From assembly GCA_036346275.1 (NCBI GenBank), contig CM070730.1, forward strand, positions 8,618,309-8,682,308: a stretch of DNA of 64,000 nt, written 5' to 3'. Position 1 is the first letter of the stretch. Every line of letters starts with the position of its first letter. Position numbers and translations under genes: made by a program. The stretch comes from Otatea glauca. Lineage: Eukaryota > Streptophyta > Magnoliopsida > Poales > Poaceae. Under the pieces are notes generated by a model. It ran no database searches. It had not been told where the DNA came from and saw only the letters and a list, made by a program, of their open reading frames with translations. Below, in pieces: positions 47,300-58,326 of this stretch.

Positions 47300-49678
47300 C
47301 TAACATCTTTTATAATATTTGAAACAATCCTCTAGCATTGTCAGCCAAAAATAACCTGTTCGTCTAAGTATCCATTTCATCTTATGAGCCGATTGGTGAG
47401 ATCCGCAAATACCTTCATGTACCTCGCCCATTGCTACCTGTGCTTTTTCGGTTCCAAGACATCTCAACAGCAAGCCTTCCATCGTCCGATAATACAATGT
47501 ATCATCCATAACAATGTACTTTAAAGCTTGTTGCCTAATCTTGCGTTCTGTCGGCTTGGATGGGTCAATCAGGTAATTCTTTATTTGCTTTCTCCAATCC
47601 ACAATATCTATGCACATGATGGCTTTATCTACTAATTCGGCTACCTGATATCGGTCAAAGTCTTTGTACCCTGATGCTTGTTGAGCTAAAGCGTTAGCTC
47701 TATCGTTCAATTCTCGAGGTGCATGACCGATGGAAAATGATGCAAATGAGCCGATAATTTCGAAACATTGTTCCAAATATTTCAGCAGTATTTCGTCTCG
47801 GCATTGGTATTCTCCTTTTATTTGCTGCATAATCAACATTGAATCCCCATATGCCTCAACAGCGTTTACTCCGATATTTTCCAACAACTGCAAACCCTTG
47901 AGCAATGCTTCATACTCTGCCTGATTGTTCAAGCATCGACTGTTTAATCGAAATGCAAATTCAAAATTATACCCTTTGGGTGATATGAGCACAATATCGA
48001 TCCCGTCACCTTCTCTGCATACAGACCAGTCAAAAAATAATTGCCAAGGGGCTACAGATACCAAGTCGACAGCAGTATCATGTCCTGTTATAAAATTGGC
48101 CAGAACTTGTCCCTTAACTGCTTTAGCCGATTCGTAAATCAGGTTGAACTCTATTAAGGCATAAGCCCACTTGCCAAGTCGACCTCGTAAAATCAGAGCT
48201 GATAACATATATTATATAACATCGGTTCTACAGATCACTTTACAAGCCGATGCTAAAATATAATGTCTTAGCTTTGTACATGAGAAATATAAAGACAAGC
48301 ATAATTTCTCGATGAAAGGGTACCTGACTTCAGCATCAAGAAGGCGTCGGCTTAAATAAAAAATAACCCTTTCTTTTCCATCGATTTCTTGTGCTAAAAC
48401 AGATCCGATAGTTTCCTCTTCAGCCGATATATATAACTTGAAAGGAATCCCCTTTCGCGATGCAGTCAAAACCGTAGGATTGGCTAGATAATCTTTGACG
48501 TCGTCGAAAGCTTTTTGCTGATCAATTCCCCACACGAATTCTTGATTATCCTTCAATTTCAATAGTGGGGTAAAAGCACGGATCCGACCGGAGAGATTCG
48601 AGATAAACCTTCGGAGAGAGTTAATCTTGCCGATCAACTTTTGCAATTCATTTTTGCATGTTGGCGGCATTGTGTCGACTATGGCTTTAACTCTTGCTTG
48701 ATTAACTTCAATACCTTTTTCATGTATCATAAAGCCCAAAAATTGTCCAGCCGACACTCCAAACGCACATTTGAATGGATTCATCTTTAAGCCATGCGAT
48801 CTTATGTTCTGAAAAACTTTTTCCAAATTGGCCAAATGTTGCACGTCATCTGCAGACTTCACTACGACGTCATCGATATATATTTCAACGATGTGACCGA
48901 TTAAGTCATGAAAAATCATATTCATGGCTCCCTGATACGTTGCCCCAGCGTTCTTTAAACCGAAAGTCATAACCGTCCACTCGAATAAACCTATGGCACC
49001 CGGGCATCTAAAGGCTGTTTTTGGTACATCGGCTTCTGCCATGAATATCTGATTGTATCCGGTATTCTCGTCCAGAAAACTTATGATCTTATTTCCTGAT
49101 GCAGCATCGATAAGCATATCGGCTATTGGCATCGGGTATTCATCTTTTGGTGTCGCCTTGTTCAAATCTCTAAAGTCGACACATACTCGAAGTTTCCCGT
49201 TTTTCTTCATGACTGAAACGATGTTGGAAACCCATTCCGCATATCGGCAAGGCCTAATAAACTTTGCCTCCAACAATCGTTCTATTTCTTCTTTTATAAT
49301 TTTATACAGAGCCGGATTAAAACGCCTAGGGTATTGTTTAAATGGCCGATACCCTGGTCTGATAGGTAGCCGATGTTCTACCAATTGTCGGTTTAAACCA
49401 GGCATGTCATGATACTCCCAAGCAAAGCAATCTTTATAATTTCGAAGAATTTTGATTAACCTTTCTTTGTATTTTACATCTAATTTTGCGCTAATAAAAG
49501 TTGGTCTTTTCCTATCGCCGCTACCTATATCAATTTCTTCAAGTAGATCTGTAGATGTGAAGCCTTGGCCCAACTTTTCAATCTCTTGGAAATCTTCTAT
49601 AGTCTCATAGCTATCTGTTATTTGCCAATAGCTTTGCATTTTGTCTTGTAATGCCTTCATTGCTTTTCCTGTCCTCAT
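47300..49678 (-). pseudogene. gypsy reverse transcriptase-RNase H, interrupted by one stop
   Basis: RT copies the element RNA and RNase H removes it. RT occupies about 49400-48700: FIRPCRYAEWVSNIVSVMKK, VCVDFRDLNKATPKDEYPMP, TFGLKNAGATYQ and the catalytic YIDDVVV box at 48880-48860. The connection region and first RNase H (PFKLYISAEEETIGSVLA) follow to 48212, where a TAA (48214-48212) stops the frame. The reading resumes in the same frame with KWAYALIEFNLIYESAKAVK and a second RNase H (WQLFFDWSVCREGDG; NNQAEYEALLKGL; DSMLIMQQIKGEY; LNDRANALAQQAS), as in Tat elements, which have an added archaeal-type RNase H. It ends at a TAG (47302-47300) in the HHCC zinc region before the integrase. Confidence 0.9.
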
Positions 49679-49890
49679 CGGCGCAATACTTCATTTGTCC
49701 GATCAAACGTGCCCGGCTTGACACTAATCGGCATAAGTCCGGATTTACTAACGCAGATGAAGTCGCAGTCATCCAATGTTTTTCCCGATATACACCCAGC
49801 TTCTTCGTGTTGCCAATTCGCATCAGAACTGGCCATGGCGATGTGAACCGATGTGTCGGCTGTAACAATTTCAACCTCTTCTCCATTCCA
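49679..49890 (-). other. frameshifted linker between gypsy protease and RT
   Basis: Between the protease ORF and the RT frame, reading shifts frame and meets stops. Fragments such as WNGEEVEIVTADTSVHIA are still recognisable as polyprotein linker. Confidence 0.6.
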
Positions 49891-50223
49891 TTAGACAATT
49901 GCTTGATGCATTGTCGACAGGATGCAGCAGTTGGCGTGAATCCAATCTCTTCCAAACAGAACACTGTAGTTTCCTTTGGCGTCAATGACAAAGAATGCGG
50001 TCGGCAAAGTTTTGCTACCGATAGTCAGTTCTATAACCATGACACCTTTGACCTCTGTGGGATCGCCTGTGAAGTCGTTCAAAACCATATTAGTTTTAAT
50101 CAAGTCTTCATCGGACTTACCCAATTTCTTGCAAATCGTGTAGGGCATTAGGTTTACTGTAGCTCCACCGTCTAGCAGCATCCTAGATATCGGCTTTCCA
50201 TTTATATAACCTTTTAGATACAA
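49891..50223 (-). CDS. gypsy aspartic protease segment
   Basis: Retropepsin domain that processes the gag-pol polyprotein. Visible: YLKGYINGKPISRMLLDGGA, where the catalytic triad is D-G-G in place of the usual D-S/T-G; then NLMPYTICKKLGKSDEDL, and the flap/second half VMVIELTIGSKTLPTAFFVI ... LFGRDWIHANCC. The 111-codon segment is open and lies in the same frame as gag. It is bounded by a TAA downstream (49893-49891), where Gln would be expected. Confidence 0.8.
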   Translation of the reverse strand: MYLKGYINGKPISRMLLDGGATVNLMPYTICKKLGKSDEDLIKTNMVLNDFTGDPTEVKGVMVIELTIGSKTLPTAFFVIDAKGNYSVLFGRDWIHANCCILSTMHQAIV

Positions 50224-50271
50224 TGGTTTCAGATGCCGATGATCGTCTCTTGGTTTCTCAAAGATTGCGTT

Positions 50272-53216
50272 TTAGATGCCTGAACATGATTGAGCGAACG
50301 TTTCTTTAGCAGACTCAGTTTTTATTTTGAATTCGGCTGGCAACGTGAACACCATATTGATATCCATTGGAGGTGTATCGTCCCTAATCATAGGAGAATC
50401 TAGATCATCCGCCGACTCAAAATCTTCCTCGACTTGTTCCTTTTTTCTCCACTCTTTCTTAACAATCTTGATCGGACGAAGCTCATTGAAAGTATCATCC
50501 CTCTGTTTTTCTGCGTTGGCTTCCCGGATCTCTTGAGTCCTTAGTCTTTGGAGCCGTCTGCGCTGCGATCGGCTAAGGCCAGATGGACACCATCTAGGTT
50601 TGGGCTCTACTGGCTTTCGTATCTGGCCGGCCAAATTTTCCCGGTCTGAACTAGGTCTTTGTGTTTCGACCTGGTCTGGTGCCTGATTTGGTTCGGATAT
50701 TCTTTCGTGAACAGGCCTTCTGTAATCTTTGCCATGACCTCGAATCGGCCCAGACAGCCTATCTTTAGCCGATTGTCTTGGCCAATCGTCTCGGGGATAA
50801 TGCTCCATCGGACACGTATACGGAGACGGCAACGCTACACCTCTCTCCCAACAAAACTGCCAAAAAGGACATCGTTTATGTGCTCTCTCTAAGTTTTCGG
50901 TGTGATATAAATTATCCGACCGACGAGTAGGATATCGTGGTTGATTATTCATTCTCTCATATTTCTCCATCAACTGAGAAAACGCCGGTCCCGGTCTTCT
51001 TATTGGTTGCCTTGACAGTGATTTTTTGGCTTTATACCATTTACCCACTTGAGGATTGCCTTTGGGTTTAATGGCTCTCGAATTCTTCCCTTCATGATCG
51101 GCTTCTATTTGTAATGAGCCGATTGTAATCTTTAATGTTTGGCCGCCGTTTGAACTCGACTGAATATCGACTTGCTGATCCTTTTTTGGCTCATCATGCA
51201 TCGGGGTTTTCCCTTTAGCCGAACATTGAACCATGTTGATAGGGAATGGATCAGCATCAACTTGCGTAGTTGGTTCATCAGCAAATTTCAACCGACCATC
51301 TTTAATAGCCTACTGAATCTGTTGACGGAAAATATTGCAATCATTAGTATTATGGGAAAAAGAATGGTGCCACTTGCAATACCTGCGCTTTTTGATCTCA
51401 TCAGCCGATGGTATGACGTGTCCTTCAGGCAACCGTATTATTTTCTCTTGCAATAATAAATCAAAAGTCCGATCGCACTTGGAAACGTCAAAGGCGTATT
51501 TGACTTCCGACTTATTCCTAGTCGGCTTGAGCCAAGAACAGACTAAGGATTTTTTGGACCCTTTTATCCATTCGGCTAAGTTTATCTCTGCTTTGTCGTC
51601 TTCCGAAGAATCACTCGGACAATAGTCGACCATGTTAACTTTAAATTTATCCTTTTCTTTATTGCCGTTATTTTTAAATCTATCTTTGAACGCTTTATTA
51701 TCTGGAAATCGGCTTTCTTGAGCCGACACACGATGAAGCAAATGACTTAGATCTGTGAACTCTTGCCCTCCAAACTTCTCTCTAAGTGGTGGAATTAACC
51801 CTTGAAAAGCCAAATCAACAAGTTGGTTATCGGACAATGTGACACTAAAACACCAATTTCTGATTTCTCTGAATCTTTTAATATAATCAGTCACCGATTC
51901 TCCAAATCTTTGGCGAACAGAACTTAAGTCAGAAATCCTGAGTTCCAAACTGCCTGAGAAAAAGTATTCATGAAATCGGCTTTCCAAATCGTTCCATAAG
52001 TGGACCGAATTTGGAGGTAAACAAGTAAACCAAGTAAAGGCTGTCCCGAACAATGATAACAGGAACAGTCTTATTTTTAGCCCATCGGACTGAGCCGCTT
52101 CGCCGCATTGCGTGATAAAGCGTCCGATATGCTCTAGGGTAGTGATTGAGTCGTCACCAGAGAACTTCGCAAAATCTGGGACTCTGTAATTGTGGGGGTA
52201 AGGCATGCAATCTATGTAATCAGGATACGGCTTTCTGTAGCCGATAACCTTTCCTTTTGGCTGTATGCCGAACTGATCCCTTAAGACGGCGGAGATTTGG
52301 TCGGCCCAGTTTGCATTATCGGTCACTGGCACTGCAGGCCCTTGATAATGTTGGTCATAGTTGGCATTCTGCCCCCCGAGTGCAAACTCGGGTTGCCAAT
52401 TATGTTGAGCCGACAGCATACGAGTATACTGATCGTGCCTATTATGTCTAACTTGGGGTTCCGGTACTGGGACAAAAGGTTCTGAATAAGTTACTACCCT
52501 ATGTGGACCTGAATTTCTAGGCAGGGTAGCTTCATGCGGGTATCTGTCAATCCCAATCGGCTGTGAAACCGATTGCGGAAAAGCAAAGAACGGAGCCGAC
52601 GACGGCAGATTTGTTGATGAGTCTAATTTAGCGGCGTCGGTATAGGCATGGTGATGGTTCACCCCACTTGGCCGAGGATCTCTAGGAAATATGATGGTGG
52701 GCTGAGTAGGCATCATAGTAGGGGTGAGGTTATAGCCGATGGTTTAGGATCGGCCAGTGTGCTCTGCGTATTTTGTGCTACTGAAAAAACAGGGTAATTC
52801 GGCAGAGCTTGCAATGGATCAAGCAGACTATCGGACGATGCTAACTCCTGGGCTATAGTTTTAACACTGTTTGCTATCATCGGCTTAAGCGTTGTAAAAA
52901 GAGCCGATAATTGGTTTATTAAGGCGTGGTGCACAGACTGATTAATCGTAGCCGATAATTCGGCTTGAGCAGACAGATATCGACTTACCATTTCTGTGAC
53001 ACTCGCATCTCCCAGGGCGTTGACCGTCGACAGGGCGGATTTTTTAGTGACGCCACATCTAGTTTTCTGATAACAGCTTAGCATCATCTCCTCTAGTGCA
53101 ATTTTCCGATCCTCGATTTCTTGACGTTGTTCTGGGGTCAAATCGTCCATTGTTGGGACGATTATAGCTTCTGTGTTGAGATCGGATGGCGGAATTGACT
53201 TCCCTGATGAAGACAT
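50272..53216 (-). pseudogene. gypsy gag, one frame with a stop and a frameshift
   Basis: Gag forms the particle. The likely start is the ATG at 53216 (MSSSGKSIPPSDLNTEAI), right after the PBS. The N-terminal part (DLTPEQRQEIEDRKIALEEM) runs to 52713 and then overlaps the main gag frame (from 52716) by four bases, probably a one-base shift. The main part holds the retrotransposon gag domain (HIGRFITQCGEAAQSDGLKI; LSLFGTAFTWFTCLPPNSV; FGESVTDYIKRFREIRNW). A TAG at 51312-51310 interrupts it. The 51291-50272 segment continues in the same frame with a basic, nucleic-acid-binding region (RRPGPAFSQLMEKYERMN; SRSQRRRLQRLRTQEIREAN) and a TAA at 50274-50272. Confidence 0.85.
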
Positions 53217-53218
53217 TA

Positions 53219-53236
53219 GTCCCACCGGGCGTGCCA
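53219..53236 (-). promoter_or_regulatory. primer binding site of the gypsy element
   Basis: Minus-strand TGGCACGCCCGGTGGGAC, six bases inside the 5' LTR end. Position and start (TGG) fit a tRNA complement. I have not matched it to a specific tRNA. Confidence 0.65.
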
Positions 53237-53242
53237 AGAGTG

Positions 53243-53888
53243 TGTTGGCGTCAAAAACTTGAGGTAGGGTTTCGACAACAAAGACACCGCATTTAACACT
53301 GTTCGAGCGTGCGGTCGATTTGACTCAGAATCGACAAGGTAAAATATAAAATTCGCTCAAAGCCGATCGTGAAGATCAATCGGCTTAAACTCAACCAGCT
53401 TGAAGCCGATCAAGATCGAAGTAACAAGGTAAGTCTAATTAGCCGATTAAGGCTAATCAGAGGATAAAGGCAGATCGATTCTGAAGAAGGCGATGCGCAA
53501 CAAAATCAGAATAAATCAAACCTGGAGCGTAATTTGAAGAAGATCAACAATCGGCGATGCGCAACTTTATTGATCAAGATCGAATTACAAGAAAACTAAA
53601 TTACAGAGACTACTCCTAGTCGACAGGAAAAAGTAATGTAGATTGGTGTATTGGATTGTGTTGTCTTGCAGCTTTGCTTCAGCCTCTCTTTTATACCCAT
53701 CGGCCGATCGTATCCTTTTACAACACGTCTCGAGACTTGATCCGTATCGGCCTAATCTTGGACAGTTATTTCCTTAAAGATCTTGCTGTTACTAAATATC
53801 TTCAAATCTTTCCAACCCGTCCGTTAATTTTCGTGTGTCTGACTTTATTGCCGATTTTGACTAGACTTGCCAAATTTTGGTGCAAACA
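53243..53888 (-). repeat. 5' LTR of the gypsy element
   Basis: 646 bp, about 15 differences from 42288-42934 by eye. A TATA box (TATAAAAG) lies on the minus strand at 53695-53688. Confidence 0.93.
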
Positions 53889-55623
53889 GTAAGTTACATG
53901 TATATATCGTAGTCGTTCTCTTCTTATAAGTTCTTTTTAGAAAACCTTTGTTCCTACAGTGCTGACTTTGACTGGGGTTGATTATTGATGGGTGGGTTGC
54001 ATACGGCAATATTGGAGATTAAAAAGAAAAATAAAAAGTTCATAGGGAGGATACAAATAGCCAGAGGTAAGTACTTTTGAGGTTATGTCATTTGATCAAG
54101 ATTTCAAAACCGTGAAAATTTGAGTCAAGTAGTGTTCGACTGCAACAATAAAGAGTTCAATGGCACTTGAAGAACAGATGGTGCCAATAATGAGATGTAC
54201 AATTAATGTACATGCAAATGATTTAAATTCTTTCCATCAAATTCATGTTGAACAAAGATGATGGGAGCTATGTCATCTTTGAGGCCCGTTTGTGCAGTAG
54301 AAATTTTGTAAAAAAAAGGGCAATTGTTGTCAAATTTCTTTATATATCTGCATTCCAAACAAGACCTAATAAGCTTAAATCCATGTTCAAGCTAGAGATT
54401 AGGAGGGAATGATAGGCTATAGACCTATAAGTGGAAGATGCATATTGATCATCAATTCATCATCATCCAAGACACGATTTCATCTGGTTGGGCGAAATCT
54501 AACAGCTCCCCACTCTATTTCTAAATGGTGTTTAAAAATGTTTACAGTCAATATTTATAAACTTTTACTACTAATATGCACAAAAATATTTGAACTAGTC
54601 ATATGAAAATAGAGTTAGCATGTTTGTCATTATAGAATTAGGGGCATTGCATTTTACTTTACATTGCTAAGACCCAAACAACATATATGCTCAATTATTT
54701 TCTTTTAAAAAAATCTCATACTTCAATTGCGTTCCTATTTTGGCTTCAAGCTTCTATTATAGTTTTCACTGTTTATCTCAAAAGTATAAATATTATAAAA
54801 TATATATAAAAGATATTCTAGAGAACTTGTGTTTTATCATTTGATACTACAAATGTATAAAAAATCTAGCCGCGCAAATGTATGGGGCACCATGCTAGTT
54901 GTTCGGGTTTTTTTGGTGTTCCTTTTTTGGATTTAAATCCAAGTTGGGTTTATTTCATATTTGAATGGTTTTGAACTCAATAGTTTAAATGTCCGCTCCC
55001 TTCATTATCAATTTCTATGTATGCCATTTATAACCAGATCGGAGAAGATCAGGTTCCTTATTATCATGGCAAGTTCTCATTGATAGCTGGTGTTTAGTTC
55101 AATGCCTAATATTGCCACATCTAGCCTTAGACGTGTCACATATTTTTGGCATACCACACTTTTTAGCTTCATGGCCCGTATGTAGCGGCCATTTTGGTTG
55201 TCACAAAAATTATGACAAACCATATTTGTCCAAGGTCAGCTATGGCAGAATTAAGCATAAACCAAACAGGATCAAGTCTTTGCCTTGTCTTTCTTTTTTT
55301 TTTAAAAAAAAAGAGTGATCTTGCTCCATCTTAGTATTTCCCTAGAAAAACTCCAATCTATACCCCTTTATAATGTACCTAAGCAATTTTTTCTACGTTC
55401 ACCCTAATTAATGCACCTCATTAGAGATGGCCTAATGTTCGTGCACTCAGAAAAACGTCCCCATAAACTTGCATTCATTAAAATGAACGTCTCAGATCTT
55501 TCCTCAGTTTTACTCACCCACATCCGATGGCCGTTGTTTAATGTGTCTAACTCATTCATTCATGTGGCCCACAACAGGAGAGCCCGCACATATATATTTC
55601 AGTTGAACTATATATATGGAATT
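53889..55623. other. AT-rich intergenic DNA
   Basis: No recognised gene, RNA or well-defined repeat. Confidence 0.4.
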
Positions 55624-55758
55624 TATGTTGCAAATCTAAACCCATTTAATTTCGATTCAATATTTACCATACCAGTCAGTACCATGAATCGCACGCTTAA
55701 TTTTCTTCCATTCATGCATGTGCACCACATCCTATACAAGGCGCTTACGTACCGCCAC
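55624..55758 (+). repeat. 135-bp direct repeat, copy A
   Basis: From TATGTTGCAAATCTAAACCC to CGTACCGCCA, matching 56313-56449 with few changes. It is non-coding and part of the IPT duplication. Confidence 0.9.
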
Positions 55759-55991
55759 CATAATATTATTTAGCGAAAAATATTATATAAGGAATGTGTG
55801 TATGAAATGCAATTATCTTGTGATAAATATAAGGAATAAGTTCATTTTAGGACTTATTCCTAAATACACTATGGGAAGTAACAGATATTCTGATAATAAT
55901 TAGCCTCAATCAGGACGCACAAATTGTGCTATATATTAGCATTCATATTTGGATGACAATTAGGGAAGCCATTATTGGTCCAGATTTCCAG

Positions 55992-56299
55992 GATGACATA
56001 CTGTTGCCCGCGCGGCGTTCGACCCGCCGGCGCCGACTACACCAGGGGCTTGCGCCGCGCGATCGGCCTGCCGGAGATGAACGCGTACCTTCGCGCGGAG
56101 CGGGAGGCGACGGAGGCTGTTGACGCCGCGCTCGCGGAGGCGATCTTCGGGCGAAGCGATGCGTGGAGGAGATCAAGGGCAACACCTTCGGGCTGGTGGT
56201 CACGCAGGTGGAGAAGATCAGGAGGATGAGCACGCTGGAGGGGTGGGACGTGCGGCGCGTGGACTGCACGGAGGTGCTGATGCGCATGGGGGAGGCATG
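55992..56299 (+). pseudogene. truncated isopentenyltransferase copy
   Basis: Matches the 3' third of the adjacent IPT gene (about 56957-57270). In frame it reads DYTRGLRRAIGLPEMNAYLR and then EREATEAVDAALAEA. It then frameshifts near 56155 and continues with EEIKGNTFGLVV, VEKIRRMSTLEGWDVRRVDC. There is a ~27-bp internal deletion near its start. It has no P-loop or N-terminal half and cannot be active. It is the left product of a tandem duplication whose 5' part has been replaced by unrelated DNA. Confidence 0.85.
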
Positions 56300-56312
56300 A
56301 ATGGAAGAAAAT

Positions 56313-56449
56313 TATGTTGCAAATCTAAACCCATTTGATTTCGATTCAATATTTACCATACCAGTCAGTACCATGAATCGCGCACTTAATTTTCTTCTAT
56401 TCATGCATGTGCACCACATCCTATACAAGGCGCTCACGTACCGCTGCCA
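56313..56449 (+). repeat. 135-bp direct repeat, copy B
   Basis: Second copy of 55624-55758, directly upstream of the longer IPT copy. Confidence 0.9.
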
Positions 56450-56493
56450 CTTCCCACGATCCGTCACGTATGCTCGTCATGCATCGATCCACG

Positions 56494-57364
56494 ATGGACG
56501 TCGCCGCCGTGATCAGCCCGACGGCCAACAAGCCGAAGGTCGTGTTCGTGCTCGACGCGACGGCCACCGGCAAGTCGAAGCTGGCCATCGCCCTGGCGGC
56601 GCGCTTCAGTGGCGAGGTGATCAACTTGGACAAGATCCAGGTCTACGCCAGCCTGCCTGTGATCACCAACAAGGTGACCGACCACGAGCACGCTGGAGTG
56701 GCGCACCACCTCCTCGGTTGTGTGCCATGCCCCAACGCCGACTTCACTGAGGACGACTTCTTTCGTGAGACTGCCTGTGCAGTCGAGAGCGTGCTCTCCC
56801 GCGGCCTCCTCCCCATCGTGACCGGTGGCTCCAACAGGTACGTCGAGGCGCTGGTCGAGGGCAGCGGTGGGGCGTTCCGCGCCGCTCACGACTGCCTCTT
56901 CGTCTGGCTGGATGCCGCGCCAGAGCTCCTCCGACGGTTCACCGCAGTTCGGGTAGACGACATGTTGCGGCGCAGGCTGGTGAATGAGGCCTGCACGGCG
57001 TTCGACCCGCTCGGTGTCGACTACACCAGGGGCTTGCACCGCGCGATCGGCCTGCCGGAGATGGACGAGTACCTTCGCACGAAGCGGGAGGCGACGGAGG
57101 CTGTCGACGCCGAGCTCGCGGAGGCGATGCTGGCGAGCATGGTACGTGGAGGAGATCAAGGGCAACACCTTCGGGCTGGTGGTCGCGCAGGTGGAAAAGA
57201 TCAGGAGGATGAGCACGCTGGAGGGGTGGGACGTGCGGCGCGTGGATTGCACGGAGGTGCTGATGTGCATGGCGGGCGGCGCCGGCGGTGAGGAGGCGTG
57301 GAAGGAGGTGGTGTGGGAGCCCGTGGAGAAGATGGTGAGGCGTTTCGTACGTAGGGGTGACTGA
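56494..57364 (+). pseudogene. adenylate isopentenyltransferase (cytokinin biosynthesis), frameshifted
   Basis: IPT transfers a dimethylallyl group to ATP/ADP N6, the first step of cytokinin synthesis. The gene is intronless, as plant IPTs usually are. Taking MDVAAVISP (56494) as start, the P-loop lies at residues 21-28 but reads DATATGKS, lacking two glycines of the usual GATGTGKS. The next conserved block reads GEVINLDKIQVY, where Ser normally precedes Asp. Later blocks are good: HHLLGCVPCPNADFTEDDFF, PIVTGGSNRYVEALVEG, FVWLDAAPELLRRFTAVRVD, DYTRGLHRAIGLPEMDEYLR. A frameshift at about 57140 moves the C-terminus (EEIKGNTFGLVV ... VDCTEVLMCM) into another frame, ending with TGA at 57362-57364. 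Upstream in-frame Mets exist (56470, 56479) but add no family sequence. Confidence 0.85.
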
Positions 57365-58326
57365 CTGGGAATACGTAGGTCTGTTTGGTAGAGCTATGAA
57401 TCCCAGTTTCATCTGAGATCTGAAACTTGTAGGTTAAAATAAAGTGAATTAAATTTATATTTTTAGTCTAAAATTTTTAGTCTAAAATGTAAACAAGATG
57501 ATCTATCTAAACACTCCAGATTGTGCGCTTTTTGGCAGGGTGTTATTTGGAGAACTGTTAATGTTGTGCACCAACTTCTCAGGGATGCTACTTCACTAAA
57601 AGCCCTCAGTTCCTCAAGGTATGCATGCATGCGTCGATTTTCAGTTGCCCCCAGATTTGATCTTTACTTCAAGTGTTAATTCACACAAGATGGAGCAGCT
57701 AAGTGCAGCATCTGTTGTATCCATCTGAAATTTTAATCCTGGATAGATGAATGACAATGGGTGCATTGTTATTTGTATATAGTATTTTCTTGATTTTGAT
57801 ATGTGCCATCCTTCTTTATGCACAAGCTGCTGTGTTGTTTACATCTTCCCGATTAAAGACCAGGTGTTTTGGAAAAGCCTAGAAGCTCGGTTATTGGCGA
57901 TTAGTCAAACGCATCCCGAGTTAAGAGCATAGGATTTGTGGAGAGTGCTCAAACGTGCTTTTGTATTTCATACATTCAGTTTGTCTAATCTTCTCAAACT
58001 TCTAGCATTTCTTGATAGTATAAACTCCATGAGACAGAAAAATTAATAATAAAACAGCCTGTCTGATTTAGAATCTTAAGGTGTACATAGATTCTGACCT
58101 GGAAACCCCTAAGGCACATGACTGCATCCCGAGTTTGGTTTCCATTTGGCATGGTCTGCTATTCCATATATGATATATATATCCAATTTAAAAGCCCGAA
58201 AAAAAGAGAGAGAACAGTCTGAAGCCAGAAATCCATGTTAGCCTTGAATTCCCTTTGCTTAATAAATTGTTTGACGCTTTATTATGTTATATATGTGTGC
58301 AAAAGATATAATGTCTATATTTGTAG
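57365..58326. other. intergenic DNA with a possible orphan exon
   Basis: A stretch at about 57538-57617 lies between TTTTTGGCAG and AAG|GTATGC and could be an 80-bp exon (VNVVHQLLRDATSLKALSSS in one frame). I do not recognise it. The remainder is AT-rich and unassigned. Confidence 0.3.

Larger units (their letters stand above)
42288..53888 (-). mobile_element. Ty3/gypsy retrotransposon, Tat-like, with antisense PMD gene
   Basis: An 11,601-bp LTR element on the minus strand. LTRs are 53243-53888 (5') and 42288-42934 (3'), TGTTTGCACC ... GCCAACA, about 98% identical by eye. The order gag-PR-RT-RNase H-INT without a chromodomain, plus an extra antisense gene between INT and the 3' LTR, fits the Tat lineage (Retand/RIRE2/Grande-type), in which extra antisense ORFs with PMD similarity are known. 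The gag-pol frame is kept over long distances but is cut by a few stops and shifts. No matching target duplication was found: TATAT on the left, GTAAG on the right. Confidence 0.93.

Noticed and set aside
55411..55773. 120-codon ORF
   Set aside because: It runs through the non-coding 135-bp repeat; its second copy at 56313-56449 is upstream non-coding DNA of the IPT gene.
56464..57270. 268-codon minus-strand ORF over the IPT gene
   Set aside because: High third-position GC in the IPT coding strand keeps the opposite strand open. The plus strand has the IPT motifs.
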